From Symbiodinium natans (lineage: Eukaryota > Sar > Dinophyceae > Suessiales > Symbiodiniaceae): DNA of 64,000 nt. Made by a program: the position numbers and the translations under genes. The stretch's first letter is position 1, and every line of letters starts with the position of its first letter. Location of the stretch: assembly GCA_905221605.1 (NCBI GenBank), contig CAJNDS010000646.1, positions 773,730 through 837,729 on the forward strand, written 5' to 3'. The notes below the pieces were generated by a model. It saw nothing but the letters and a program-made list of their open reading frames with translations, was not told the DNA's origin and did not search any database. This document shows positions 30,274-40,543 of this stretch, one piece after another.

Positions 30274-30424
30274 GCGCCGCCCTATTCCCGCGTGGTAGAC
30301 CCTAGCCCTCAACCCTCGGTCCCAAACGCTAAACCCAAAGCACTTGACGTGGGTTGAGAGTTTAGGGTTTATAGGGTTTAGGGTTTATAGGGCTTAGAGA
30401 GAGGGTTTAGGGCGTCTCCCTGCG

Positions 30425-30488
30425 CAGCGGCCGCCCCGCCCCCAGCGGCCGCCCCGCCCGCAGCGGCCGCCCCGCCCCAGCGGCCCGC
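30425..30488. repeat. GC minisatellite, about 4 x AGCGGCCGCCCCGCC
   Basis: Tandem NotI-containing unit in a GC-rich, telomere-free block (30415-30860). The surrounding 30500-30620 also holds short inverted words (GTTTTTTGTT / AACAAAAAAC). Open frames here are low complexity and strand-ambiguous. Confidence 0.85.
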
Positions 30489-30912
30489 GGAAGAAACAAA
30501 ATGCGCCCGACACCCCAGACGTGTGTTTTTTGTTCTGTCGCCGCCTGTCGCGCAACAAAAAACGCACTCGGGGGCCGCGGAGCAAAAAGGCCACGGAACA
30601 ACAAAAAAACACTCTTGGCCGACTTGGACCACCAAGAGATGCCCCTGATCATGGGAATCGATCCGAGGCCCATTTGAGGGGAAGGCCCGGGAAGGCCTTT
30701 GCGTCCCCTTTCGCTGTCGAGAGGCTCACGCGGGGCGCTTTTGTCGGCCCTCACGCCGGAGGCATCCCGGAAACTGGATGGACGAGAAGGCTTCCCAGAA
30801 CCCTCGATTTTTGTATTACAGACTCCCTTTTTTAGTTGGGGCCAAGCAAATTTTGTGATTCAGGGTCCGAACCCTAGGGTTTAGGGAAATAGAATATAGC
30901 ATTATATTTATT

Positions 30913-31056
30913 TCACGCTTGAAGCGAAACGCACCTTCCGACGGGAACGAATGCGATACGGACCGCGAAGCTAACTGTTCGCGCTCAGCTGCAGGAAGGA
31001 GTCACCCGTTCCTGAAGCGGATGCCATCGCTAGGTGCGCGTGCGCTGACGATGCCA
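30913..31056 (+). CDS. Candidate exon
   Basis: Open + frame of 48 codons with APSDGNECDTDREANCSRSA then AGRSHPFLKRMPSLGARALT. Donor CGCTAG|GTGCGC at about 31033 would end it earlier. A further short island at 31122-31165 (DITACAHKLSFWTDN) follows after a TTTAG acceptor. Confidence 0.4.
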
Positions 31057-31520
31057 TAGGCTCCTAGACATCGCGAGAGGCAGCGCCAGCTTTAGTTTAC
31101 GGTTTAGGGTTGAGGGTTTAGGACATCACCGCTTGTGCCCACAAGCTGTCCTTCTGGACTGATAACCAACCAACCAACCAACCTATCATGCCCCCTTTGA
31201 GCCAAAGTTCCTGAGGAGGGCTTGGGGCTTTCCTAGGAGAGCATTTGATTGAGGGTTTAGGGTTCAGGGTTCTGGGCTTCGTGCTTCGTGCTTCGTGCTT
31301 TAGGGTGTTTTGAGGGCCTTCGGGCTTTCAGCTGCTCAGGCTGGTCATATCCAGCTGCGTGACCCGCAGCTGCATGAAGGCTTTTGGTGGGATTTAGGGT
31401 TTAGGATGGTTTAAGGTTTGAGGTTTGGGGAGGGGGATGGCTGGGGCCTCCCCTGTTAGGGGAAGGCAGCTTAAACATGCACCAAGCGACCCATGCTGCG
31501 GCGTTTGGATTCTTCTGTAG

Positions 31521-31603
31521 CTACGCAAGAGGTGGTCTGGATGCGGACATCCCTTAGGGCGGTGAGGCTGTACCCTCAACTCCTCAACGCTCTTTTGGAA
31601 CAG
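31521..31603 (+). CDS. Candidate exon with both splice signals
   Basis: Acceptor TTCTTCTGTAG at 31510-31520, donor GGAACAG|GTTCTC at 31603/31604. The frame reads TQEVVWMRTSLRAVRLYPQL then LNALLEQ. The frame stays open on both sides (31493-31684). Confidence 0.55.
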
Positions 31604-31694
31604 GTTCTCGGGCTGGGAGCCCTCGCCCAGGGCGGGGGATTGAGGGGTACACGGAACCTGAAGTGCTGCATGAGCAAGCCCTAAATGCCAGCAG

Positions 31695-31762
31695 CCTGGT
31701 GAATGTGAATTCTACTTCCTTACGCAGCAAAACTTCGAACACCTCGGGTTTGGGATTGAAGG
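31695..31762 (+). CDS. Candidate exon, Asn/Ser-rich
   Basis: After TGCCAGCAG the frame reads LVNVNSTSLRSKTSNTSGLG. Repetitive polar composition compatible with an LRR/L-domain surface as at 29818. Confidence 0.35.
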
Positions 31763-31853
31763 GTAGCCTGACACCCTAAACTCTAAACTCCAAACCCCAA
31801 ACCCTTCTTGTCCTAGACTACTTCTCGAGTTTTTCTGGTTGCAATGACTCTCA

Positions 31854-31894
31854 GGACAACGAGAAGCTGAGATCGCTGCCTGCTGCAGTTTCCG
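31854..31894 (+). CDS. Short candidate exon
   Basis: Acceptor GACTCTCAG at 31845-31853; frame DNEKLRSLPAAVS, another L-R-S-L type fragment. Confidence 0.35.
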
Positions 31895-31951
31895 GAAACC
31901 CTAAACCTTAAAGCCTGAATTCAGAAAAGCAGCTCAAACGGTCCGCACCAG

Positions 31952-32287
31952 ATGAAGTGTAGCACAAAACGCAACGGGTGGTCAATGGTTTCAGTAGCTG
32001 CTCTTCATACAAGGGGGTGGTTTAGGCCAGAGATGGTTGTGCGGGCTTGGGTTTGGGTCTTTAGGCTTTCTCAGCGTCGTCCTGCACGCTGCACGCCTTT
32101 CTTGTTCTTGGCATCCTGCAGTAGCATGTCCATTCATATTGCTCCGGGAGGGAGCCAGCCCCGGAGAATTGAGTATTCATTCGGGCCAGCCGTTTTGTGT
32201 ATTGGCCTTCTGCATTTTGCTTATCCTGTGCCATCGACAAAACTCCGATTGCTTTCAAGTATACAGATTTTGCTGCAGTATGTGTGA
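31952..32287. other. Island open on both strands, unrecognised
   Basis: A 111-codon + frame and a 65-codon - frame (KQNAEGQYTKRLARMNTQFS...) overlap. The - version looks more protein-like, but neither shows a known motif. Confidence 0.3.
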
Positions 32288-32499
32288 GCCGTACATGTTA
32301 AGCCCCCAACTCCTAAACCTGAAACGAAGCCAACTGCATAACTGAGGTTGCATGGCCTCGAGCATGTACACACCCTCAACCGGGCTTCTGCCTTGCATGG
32401 CAGGAGTGCAGCCTTCATGCAGTAGAGTCCTGGTGTTGTATGGTGTTGTGGTACCCTTCGAGATGCTGCCAGCCCTAGAAACCCCCTACTGAGAAACCC

Positions 32500-33290
32500 T
32501 TTCAAGAAAACCCCCAGTCTTACAGGAAGGCCTACACCACCAGGCATGCCTAGGCCAAAATGTGTGTCGATTCCCAATGTGATTACGTATTGATTTCAAT
32601 GCCGGAAATGAGAAGCCTCCAAATGAGAGTCCTTACTCCTTACGGGAATCCTTCTTGAAATAGAGAGGGCCCTGGTTTGTAGGCAGGCCCCTTGCAGTGA
32701 GACTGAGACCTCTTACGTGGTGGCTGCGGGCGGCCTACGGTTTGATACAAGAGGCACCTTGTGGGGGAGTTTTGGGAGAGACCTAGCGAACAGGAGGCCT
32801 GACTCACCAGGCCTTTTCGGGGAGGCCGGGAAGGGTTTTTGTAGGAGAGGCGTTTAGTCGAGCGGAAGGGAGGGCTCGTGCGGGGGCTACGGGGAGGCCT
32901 TGTGGCCCCTAATGCAGCGGCCTCTCACAACCACAACGGCAGGCTCGCACGTCGAGGCACCTTATGGGAGGCCTCCTTATGGGCACTTTACGAGGAGGCC
33001 TACTACGCCGTTACTACGCGGGGTTCCCTTGAAGGCCCAGCCATGTCGATTTCCAATGCGATTGGGTATTAAAGTGGATGCCGGAAATGAAGCTTTTCCA
33101 AGAAGGACTCAAGGCCCCTTACGAGGAGGCCCCTGATTACGAGGAGCCCCCACAACGAGGCCCCTTTATGGGGATGTTGCGGGAAGGCTGCCCTTTGTGG
33201 GACTTATGGGAGGGCCCCTTACGGGAGGTAGTCTGGGCTTACGGGTACGATTTTTTGGGTACAAGGAGGTGTGCTTTCTGGGCATGCCTG
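32500..33290. repeat. Telomere-free low-complexity block with direct repeats
   Basis: Built on CTTACG-GAGGCCC-type words. About 85 bases at 32563-32645 recur at 33044-33125: GTCGATT-CCAATG-GATT, then TATT-A and ATGCCGGAAATGA, then AAG. The 480-base spacing of direct repeats could mark an element with terminal repeats. No gene. Confidence 0.6.
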
Positions 33291-33383
33291 ATGTAACTGG
33301 TGGATTTGAATCCTCCAACACTCGAACCACTCAACCCTAAACCTTCGTTCTCGAACCCTAACCCTAAGCCTCAAACAACGCAC

Positions 33384-33474
33384 TTGAGGTCAGCTGTGAG
33401 AGAACCCCACTGGAGAGCCTTGATGGCTTGGGTGGCCTTCGAGGACTCTCGGGTCCCTGGGTCCGGAGAGTTCG
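33384..33474 (+). CDS. Candidate exon
   Basis: Frame LRSAVREPHWRALMAWVAFE then DSRVPGSGEFG. Open 91 bases between telomere-like blocks. Confidence 0.4.
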
Positions 33475-33608
33475 GGGTTTGGGGTTTAGGGTTTAGGGTT
33501 TGGGATTCAGGGTTTAGGGCTTACCTACACACCCCCCCTGCCCGAACCCTATTCCCCACTTCACCTCCACCCAACAGCCCCTTAAACCCCGTAAACCCTA
33601 AACCGCAG

Positions 33609-33699
33609 GACCCGTGGGAGGCGCAATCCACTTCTCCTTGTTGCATCGGCCGGCGGCCAACCTAACTGTCGAAGGCCACTTGGTCATGCTGTTTTCCGG
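33609..33699 (+). CDS. Candidate exon after CAG|GAC
   Basis: Acceptor AAACCGCAG. The frame contains PVGGAIHFSLLHRPAANLTV then EGHLVMLFSG. All three + frames are partly open; this one has the best composition. Confidence 0.4.
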
Positions 33700-33772
33700 G
33701 TTTAGGGTTCAGGGCTTTGGGGTTTTGGGGCCCTGGGGAGGTCGCATTGAGGGTTTATAGCTCTTGGGTTGA

Positions 33773-33877
33773 GGCCGTGGTACTGCGGGTTGTGAGGCCT
33801 TCTTATTGCGAAGGCAGCCCCAGCTCAAGTGGCAGTTTGTACTTTCGCTGTGTTCTGCGGTATTTGAGATAGCGCTC
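33773..33877 (+). CDS. Candidate exon
   Basis: Frame GRGTAGCEAFLLRRQPQLKW then QFVLSLCSAVFEIAL to TGA. The - strand is also open for 68 codons. Confidence 0.3.
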
Positions 33878-34061
33878 TGATACTGTTGGATTTTTTGGAC
33901 TTTCAGGAATCTCACTGGGGAGACCCTAGCTCCCTCTTAAACTTGGACTGAAAAGGGGACCCCAATAAAGAACAATCCTAAGCCCTACGACTTCCTAAGA
34001 CTTCTAGGGCCGCCCTAAACCTTGGGACATCTTACTAAGTGAGGGATCGCATGCCCATGGG

Positions 34062-34176
<115 letters not shown>

Positions 34177-34493
34177 GTTGTAAAACTCTGTCTCTGTCCA
34201 GGCTTGTTCGGTATCACCGAGTTGTGCACGCGGCTTCGGCGAGTTTAGGTCCTCATATTTTGGGTTAGGGTTTAGGGTTTTGAAGCTTCTGCCGCAAAAC
34301 CACAGCAGGCGGCTGCGATGAGGGGACAACCCTAAACCCTAAATCAGGGTTTAGGGTTGCATTTCACATGTCAAGATGCTTTTCAGGGTTGGGATTTCTT
34401 GCAGACCTGTCATTTCAGGCAGGTGAGGATTGTGCTGCGAGTTTGGGGTGTAGGTGTAGGGTTTAGGGTGCCTTTTCGAGAATTGTTGGGATT

Positions 34494-34646
34494 ACTTGGA
34501 GGTTCATGGGATCTATACTGGGGTTGTGTGTACTCTTTTGGGTGCCTACAGTTGTTAGATATTTTTCCGAAAACAACCTTGGGAAATACGAAATACCAAT
34601 CTGGGTGCACTTATGACCTATGTTCACCTCCCATGAACCTCCAAGC
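34494..34646. mobile_element. Inverted-repeat element, family A, diverged copy 3
   Basis: Ends ACTTGGAGGTTCATGGGA and TCCCATGAACCTCCAAGCAG are well kept, but the interior is longer and unlike other copies apart from a GGGGTT block. Confidence 0.7.
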
Positions 34647-34666
34647 AGGTCTTTGGGAGTTACCGG

Positions 34667-34770
34667 GACCCTTAAATGTAGTTTTAAATTTAGGTACCTA
34701 ATTTTCTGTTATATTATACTTACCATAAGCGTTGGGTACCCCCAGGAAGGAACTACAATTAAGGGGTCCA
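34667..34770. mobile_element. Inverted-repeat element, family L, copy 2
   Basis: GGACCCTTAAATGTAGTTTT at the left, AACTACAATTAAGGGGTCC at the right, with AGGTACCTAA and GGGTACCCCC inside. About 104 bases, directly after a family A copy. Confidence 0.75.
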
Positions 34771-34915
34771 GGCAGGGCTTGGGGTTTAGGGTTTTTGGGG
34801 TTTGGGGGGGTTTTCAGGTTTTCGGATTTGGGATTTCGGATTGGGGTCCAGGGCGCATGGGCAAGGTGCGCGTCAAAACCCCAAACCCTAAACCCCAAGC
34901 CCTTCTGGTGACCCA

Positions 34916-34997
34916 GGACTGGCTGCGACCTGAGGTCATTGCACCTCAGCTTCATCTCTACCTTGTCCTGCCAGAGCCTACTTGTCTTGTAGGGTCC
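34916..34997 (+). CDS. Candidate exon
   Basis: Acceptor GGTGACCCAG, then DWLRPEVIAPQLHLYLVLPE and PTCLVGS to TAA. Typical CAG|GAC start. Confidence 0.45.
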
Positions 34998-35654
34998 TAA
35001 TGTAGACCCGAATATAGAATTTATAGGGACTCTACAAAAAGTCTGTTCTGGGAGGTGAAGGTGCCCTTGGTACATTTTTGAGTTTTCACCTTTGCTGGGT
35101 TTTAGATTGTTTTTTTACGCCTGCCATGCGCTGGCCGTGGAAGTGTAATTAAGAATACTCCTTAAATCAGAGTAAGGGACCCACTATTCCTAGGCTCCAA
35201 ATAGCCCAACAGCCTTTCATATTATGGTCTTTGGGTCCAAAAACCCGAAAATAAAAGTCCTTCGAGCCTAAGGGAAAAGTTTTGGGTGTTTTTTGTGGGC
35301 CCTTTTTTTGGGGGTCCTTTTTTTGGGGGGGTCGATTTTCTTGCTTGTCCTTAGGAAAAAGCCATACTTTCTAGGACATAGGCGGTCGTGGGTTTAGGTG
35401 TTTCGGCGTTTAGGGTGGGGTTGAGGGGGGGTTTACTACGTTATTTCTTTGTTTGCGGTCAGGATTTTGAATAAGTTTAAGAGGAGCTGGTTTAGGGTTT
35501 AGTGTTTAGGGTTTTGGGTGCATTTTTTGAAAGGGTGTAAAGAGTCAATGTAGTTGTTCTTTAACCTGGTTTAAGGTTACAGCAACCCTAAGCCCCTGAA
35601 ACCTAAACCCTAAACTTACAAGACCGTCAATGCCCTGAACCCTACATGCCATAG

Positions 35655-35768
35655 AGGCGCATCGAAGTGAGCAATGCCGCCGACGACGAAGATAGCTTCT
35701 GCATTACGGAATCGCACCGCGCGGCGCTTGCAGACATTGCAGGACCCGCACGCAGACCCAGGGATTCC
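35655..35768 (+). CDS. Candidate exon with both splice signals, 38 codons
   Basis: Acceptor ATGCCATAG at 35646-35654, donor GATTCC|GTAAAC at 35768/35769. The exon is a multiple of three: RRIEVSNAADDEDSFCITES then HRAALADIAGPARRPRDS. One of the most convincing islands. Family not recognised. Confidence 0.55.
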
Positions 35769-35929
35769 GTAAACCCTACACCCCCAAAAACCCGAAGCCC
35801 CGAAGCCCCGAAATCCCTAACCCCAAAACCCTTAAACCTCAAACCTCTAAGCCCCTACCTGTCCTTGTACATTCAATTCAGTCTGTGTTGGTGACTTCTG
35901 TTCTTTGTTCGCATTTTTCGGGCATCCAG

Positions 35930-35964
35930 TGCTACATGTTTCAGTTCTTCCGTCTGTTTATCAG
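35930..35964 (+). CDS. Micro-exon candidate
   Basis: Acceptor GGCATCCAG at 35921-35929, donor TTATCAG|GTGTGA at 35964/35965, frame CYMFQFFRLFI. 35 bases. Confidence 0.4.
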
Positions 35965-35996
35965 GTGTGAATAAAGCATGCTTATCATACGTGCCG

Positions 35997-36122
35997 ACGG
36001 CGCAACTTCTGATTATGCCCATCTTCATGTATGTTAGTGTTGTTACACTTGTTCCTGCGCAGCTTTTGTTTCTTTATGGAATGACCGACGCTACTATCTA
36101 CAAGGGATGCAAAATGTGGCCG
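35997..36122 (+). CDS. Candidate exon, membrane segment
   Basis: Frame TAQLLIMPIFMYVSVVTLVP then AQLLFLYGMTDATIYKGCKM, a good membrane helix, to TAG at 36123. After the stop the same frame stays open about 28 codons (HIGKNVSLCGCPRVSRARDF...), so either a read-through, an intron or decay lies at the stop. The - strand is also open for 96 codons. Confidence 0.4.
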
Positions 36123-36309
36123 TAGCACATAGGAAAAAATGTATCCCTTTGCGGCTGTCCTCGCGTTTCTCGGGCGCGCGATTTTGGGATCCCCATGCAG
36201 GCCTTCCTTGTTTATGGGATAGAATAGTGTGGCCCCATGGCTTCTCACGAAAATATGTAAACAAAAAAACACCACACGAGAGAACTAGTAAAAAAACAGA
36301 AGCCTAAAT

Positions 36310-36368
36310 GCGAAGCAAGACCCTCGGGGATGGCGCGGCAGAGCGAGAGAGAAACCCGACCAAGGTCA
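36310..36368 (+). repeat. Duplicated segment K, copy without GA expansion
   Basis: GCGAAGCAAGACCCTCGGGG through GAGCGAGAGAGAAA-CC and CCAAGGTC, matching 24217-24322. The + frame continues as NWVGGLGEDVNLGAHHNTRP, then AWWIVVVCAEH to about 36470, which may be coding. Confidence 0.7.
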
Positions 36369-36532
36369 TGAACTGGGTGGGCGGGTTGGGAGAGGACGTG
36401 AACCTGGGCGCACACCACAACACACGCCCTGCGTGGTGGATCGTGGTGGTGTGCGCGGAACATGTGACACACCCTAAACCCTCAACCCTAACCCCCCAAA
36501 CCCTAACTAAACCGGGGCCCCTAAAGGCACAG

Positions 36533-36620
36533 CTACGCCAGTGGAGATCATGAATGCCACCTTTGTCGGCTGCCAGAGCTGCGACCGAGACTGCGGCCAG
36601 CTCCCCCACGGGCCTCTTGG
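36533..36620 (+). CDS. Candidate exon, Cys-rich
   Basis: Acceptor AAAGGCACAG at 36523-36532. The frame reads TPVEIMNATFVGCQSCDRDC then GQLPHGPLG. The C-x-x-C-x-x-x-C pattern and a possible N-glycosylation site (NAT) suggest an extracellular part, together with 37030. Confidence 0.5.
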
Positions 36621-36629
36621 ATTAGGGTC

Positions 36630-36835
36630 TTACTTTAGGGTTTGGGGTTGAGGGTTTAGGGTGAAGGGTCTTGGGGTTCAGGATTGAGGGTTTGTGGGTT
36701 TAGGGTTCAGGGATTGAGGGTTGAGGGCTTAGGTTTGAGGGTTTGTGGGTTTAGGGTTCAGGGTTGAGTTGAGGGTTTGTGGGTTTAGGGTTGAGGGCGG
36801 AGTATTCAGGGTTCAAAGTTCAGTGCTTTTTCAGG
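36630..36835. repeat. G-rich telomere-like block
   Basis: TTTAGGG/TTGAGGG repeats with a higher-order unit 'ggtttgtgggtttagggttc' about every 50 bases. Followed by a GCGTGGGT minisatellite at 36850-36900. Confidence 0.8.
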
Positions 36836-37029
36836 TTGTAAATATGTTGAGCGCGAGTGGGCGCGTGGGCGCGTGGGTGCGTGGGTGCGTGCTTGCTTGC
36901 TTGTGCTTCTGTGTGTGATGCTGTTCATCTAGATTCCGACCGACACCCTAAACCCCAACCCTAAACCTAAACCCTAAAACTCCAAACCCGAAGCCCGCAA
37001 GCCCTAAACCCAAACTGAACCCCCTGAGG

Positions 37030-37112
37030 TACCGGGTGTCCTGCGACTATGCAGTTGGCGTGTGCGCCTGCCCTTTGGGAACTGCCGGTACAAACTGCTC
37101 CATGCCACTGGG
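37030..37112 (+). CDS. Candidate exon, EGF-like half
   Basis: Frame YRVSCDYAVGVCACPLGTAG then TNCSMPLG. The C-x-C-x-x-G-x-x-G-x-x-C spacing matches the C-terminal half of EGF-like domains. Likely in the same gene as 36533-36620. Confidence 0.5.
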
Positions 37113-37257
37113 ATTGAGGGATTCGGGGCTTCGGGTTTAGTGCTGTAGGGATTGAGGGTGTTAGGGTTTAGGGTTCAGGGGTTTAGGGGGTCCAGGGTTC
37201 TTTGGGCCCCAAACCTAAACCCTAAGCTCAAGCTGCTACAGTAGGGTTCTGTGAACA

Positions 37258-37726
37258 TCATATCTCGGGGTTGTTGGAGATGTTTTTCGTTAAATCCTTC
37301 CTCTCCCTGTATATGTTTCTAAAGCTTCTTCTTTTTATCCATGCTTTATTAAAACCCGCTTTTGCCGTAGCCTGTCTTCTGTCGAGATTTTCCATGTGGC
37401 AATATCTCCCACCCTTAGCAAAAGCTGCTCTAACCTTCATGTCCTTGGGATCGCGGATGTTGTAACACTGGAAATTTTCTAGAAATGTGTACTTTTTGTT
37501 CTTCTCCTTCGACTCGGCCATTCTTTCTTTCAACGGTTTCCCTTTCTTCTTCAAATCCTTTATTTGTTCGTTGTGTCTGGTAAAGCTTTATCGTAAGTTT
37601 TTGTTTTTTGAAGTCAAAACCTTTATCAGATTTTCGGTCGTGGCTATGTTGCTGATACCGGAAACAGTCCGGGGTCCTATACCTCTCCCACCTTAAATAC
37701 CCTCCACCCCAACCAAATCGGGCCAA
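37258..37726 (-). CDS. AT-rich island with - strand frames, unrecognised
   Basis: Two overlapping - frames of 98 codons each (37258-37554 and 37430-37726), both Lys/Arg-rich (NIYRERKDL, KKGKPLKERMAESKEK). The block is clearly more AT-rich than its surroundings and free of telomere-like repeat. It may be an inserted gene fragment with one frameshift, or T-rich non-coding DNA on +. Confidence 0.35.
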
Positions 37727-37978
37727 ATAACCCCTAAACCCGAAACCCTAGACCCTAAACCCTAAGTCTAAAGCCCTAAATCCTAAACCACAGGCCACGG
37801 TTATGGGAAGCTTCGGGACCTCCTAAACCCCAACTGTAAGCCCTAAACCCTAAAACCAACAATTGGACTTTCCTACCCCTAAGACCTAAACCCAAAACCC
37901 TAAACCCTAAACCCCCTACGCCCTAAACACCCTACATGCCCCTACGAGCCCTACACATCTATTGCCCAAGTTGTGCAG

Positions 37979-38020
37979 AGGCCGGCGCCCCAAGTGCACA
38001 TGCTCCCGGGCCAGTCAAAG
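37979..38020 (+). CDS. Small candidate exon with both splice signals
   Basis: Acceptor TTGTGCAG at 37971-37978, donor GTCAAAG|GTGCCG at 38020/38021. Fourteen codons: RPAPQVHMLPGQSK. Confidence 0.45.
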
Positions 38021-38639
38021 GTGCCGGGGTGTTTGGGGGCTGTTTCGGGTTTAGGTTCTAGGGTTTCGGGTCTAGGGTGTGTCGGGTTTATTTTTAGGGT
38101 TTCGGGTGTTGGGGGTAGGAGTCAGGAGCTCAGTGCAATCGTTGGTTTAGGGTCTAGGGTTTCTTCGGCACTCCCTCCCTTCGCCCTGCCTTAAGAAGTT
38201 CCCTTATAGGGATCTTAGGTATGCTACAAAATATAAGGTAGGGTTTTGCTGGCTTAACACGGTTTTTTTTAAATTTCAGTTTTGTAAGTTAGAGCCCCAA
38301 GCCCCAAAACCCTAAACTGTCCAAGCCCTAAACCCTAAACCTAGTGTGCAGGCAAAACCCTCCGTGGGGATAAGACCCAACCCTAGATGTTTTTTCGAAA
38401 TTCACTTATTAGTTGGCAATCTTGGACTACAGTAGCGGGGGGGAGGAGCCTACGCCCCTCGACCTCTATGGCGCATGTCGACCCAGATCGCTCGCCCGCC
38501 TCCAACAGCATGGGGCGCGGCAGCACCCGCCAGATTTTCGGGACCAGTACTGGTCCCTGCCCCCCCAAACACCCTTGGCACCCCCCCTAGCACCCCTGGC
38601 ACGAGACACCTGGGAACGGAAGAAGTTTTTGGCAGTGGG

Positions 38640-38765
38640 CGTTGCCTTGAGTTTAAACGGAAAATGTTTGGGTGGTTTTGCCACCTGAGACGGCGTGGGG
38701 TGGGACAAAAGTGTGACATGGCCCCCCACCATCAGGCCGTGGCTGCTCTTCGCATTTCACGAAGC
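38640..38765 (+). repeat. Dispersed repeat, family D, diverged copy 1
   Basis: Follows TTGAGTTTAAACGG with GTTTGGGTGG-TTTGCC, GACGGCGTGGGGTGGGA, GACATGGCC and GCTCTTCGCAT in the order of the other copies. Next to it, GCGCTCGACCTCGATGGCGC at 38790 repeats a version at 38455. Confidence 0.65.
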
Positions 38766-38895
38766 TTTCGAAGCAAGTCTGCGCTCGACCTCGATGGCGC
38801 CTGTCGATCCACGCGCTCTATAGAGGAGAACAATGAGACTCCCCTCCCCCCCCCTCCCCCTCCCCCCTCCCCTGCCCCCCCCTTCCCCCCCTCCC

Positions 38896-39030
38896 CTCGC
38901 AAACATGGCGGTTGGCGGCTTCTCTGTTGTCGGCGCGCGCAAAGTTGCCCCCAAAACCCTCGGCAAATACCGTGTTTGGGGGCTTCCCGACCCCGGAAAC
39001 CTCGCAAATACTGTGGTTGAGGGCTTCTCG
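38896..39030 (+). repeat. Three loose repeats of a 30-base GGCTTC-ending unit
   Basis: CTCGCAAACATGGCGGTTGG..., CTCGGCAAATACCGTGTTTG... and CTCGCAAATACTGTGGTTGA..., each ending GGGGCTTC or GCGGCTTC, at 38896, 38959 and 39001. Preceded by a C-rich tract of CCCCTCC words (38840-38895). Confidence 0.7.
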
Positions 39031-39089
39031 GGAAACCTCGGAAAGTGTCTGTGTCCATCGGTTTGTGTTTCTCGTGGCTAGCAAGACTG

Positions 39090-39730
39090 ACGTGTTTTGC
39101 GTGCATCCTGTAGCATCTGTCGAATCTTGATTCGTTATTGGTGCTGTTGCTTTCCAATGCCTCGCGTTTGGAATGAGGACCTGAGGATGGAGTACCCCTT
39201 AATTTATGGTGGTGTTGTTAGATGCGAAACTCTTGGTTCGTAGGGGCCCCGGGGCCAGGTTGGGTTTGGTTTTTTGTTTGATTTGGTGCAAAATTGGATT
39301 CGAGGGCGTCACAACCTGTGTAGCTGCCAACCACCACTATAATGTTTTGTTATGTAGGTGGCCGTGGGACTGGTGTCACCACGAGTGGCGGTGAGCCGGT
39401 GGATTCTGAACATGTGAAGAGTTTGGGCGACAGGGATGACCGATGCTGATGTTTTGAAAATGCCAGATGGTTTTGGTCCCCCTATGGGGAGAATGAGAAT
39501 AGCCGACTATGACTGAGGAGCCAAGTACTGCGCAATATCAGCAGGGTTTGGCAACAAGCGCCGGTGAAATTCCTTCTCCAGCTGAGCAGGACGGTTTCTG
39601 GTCCGAGATAGATGAACAATGTCTCCGCTGGAAAGAAACCGTGCCGGGGCGGGGCCTGGCGCTGCTGTTGGGAGAAGGGACATCGCGGTTGGAGAGACTG
39701 GGCCCCTGGCCGGCAGGAAAAGCCATTCAA
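39090..39730. other. Telomere-free block, unrecognised
   Basis: About 640 bases without telomere units. A + frame MTEEPSTAQYQQGLATSAGE... (39509-39739) and longer - frames overlap. No motif recognised. A possible intron end TTATGTAG|GTGGCC lies at about 39358. Confidence 0.4.
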
Positions 39731-39737
39731 ATAATAT

Positions 39738-39938
39738 AAGCTTAGGCCTAAACCCTAGAAAGAGTAAGTTTGGGTGGCTTTGCCGCCTTCGACGGCGGTG
39801 GGGTGGGAGGAAAATGTTGAAACGGCCTTCCATGATCTGGCCATCGCTGCCCTTTCGCATATTACTGTACAAGCCTTGGAGGCTATTCTGGGACCAACAT
39901 GGACCAACCATTCACAGCCACTGTGCTATATCACAGCA
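39738..39938 (+). repeat. Dispersed repeat, family D, copy 2
   Basis: TTAGGCCTAAACCCTAGAAA, GTTTGGGTGGCTTTGCCGCC, GACGGCGGTGGGGTGGGAGG and ACCATTCACAGCCACTGTGC. Fullest copy. The same landmarks occur at 54740-54893 and, reversed, at 43600-43760 and 54927-55076. Confidence 0.8.
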
Positions 39939-39985
39939 AACCCTAAGCCCTAAACCCCAAGCCCCCAACCCTCAACGGCAGCGCA

Positions 39986-40090
39986 GGAGTGCACACGGCC
40001 ACGCATGGTGGAGGGGAATGTGAGTGTGTGCGAGTTCTGCGTCCGGGTGCAGACCAACGACTACGACACACTGGCTCTAGAATCCGGACT
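39986..40090 (+). CDS. Candidate exon, Cys-containing
   Basis: After AGCGCAG the frame reads ECTRPRMVEGNVSVCEFCVR then VQTNDYDTLALESGL to TGA. A V-Q-T-N element recalls 29818. Confidence 0.4.
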
Positions 40091-40299
40091 CTGAGTATGA
40101 CTGGGTTTAGGGCTTAGGATTTGGAGTTTAGGGTTTCAGGGCTGGGTTTAGGGTTTAGGGGTTCTGACATTTGGAAAGTATAAACTAGGCCGCCTAGGCG
40201 GAGAATGGACTTGAAGTCGATTCGTTTTGGTTTTAGGAGGTTTAGGGTTCAGGAATGTCAGCTGCAGACATCGCAGGTGTTTATGCGACATAGCCCTAA

Positions 40300-40378
40300 A
40301 CCCGAAACCCCAACTTCTTAAAACCCTCTAAGTTCCTAAACCCTAAACCCCAACTTCTTAAAACCCTAAATCCTAGAG
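40300..40378. repeat. Minisatellite with CCCCAACTTCTTAAAA, left of retrotransposon
   Basis: Two units of about 40 bases: AACCCCAACTTCTTAAAACC and TAAGTTCCTAAACCCTAAAC. The same unit occurs at 41656-41796 on the other side of the retrotransposon remnant. Confidence 0.8.
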
Positions 40379-40460
40379 CCTCCGGCTCAAGCCGCCGACC
40401 CCGCTGGAGCATAGTTGAAAGGTTTAAACGCGTTCGTTAGGTCACAGGGTGCCAAAGTTG

Positions 40461-40484
40461 GTGGGGGGGGGGGTGGGGGGGCGT

Positions 40485-40543
<59 letters not shown>

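Noticed and set aside
35956-35980. TGAATAAAG as stop plus polyadenylation signal
   Set aside because: AATAAA is not a reliable signal in protists and here overlaps a good splice donor (CAG|GTGTGA).
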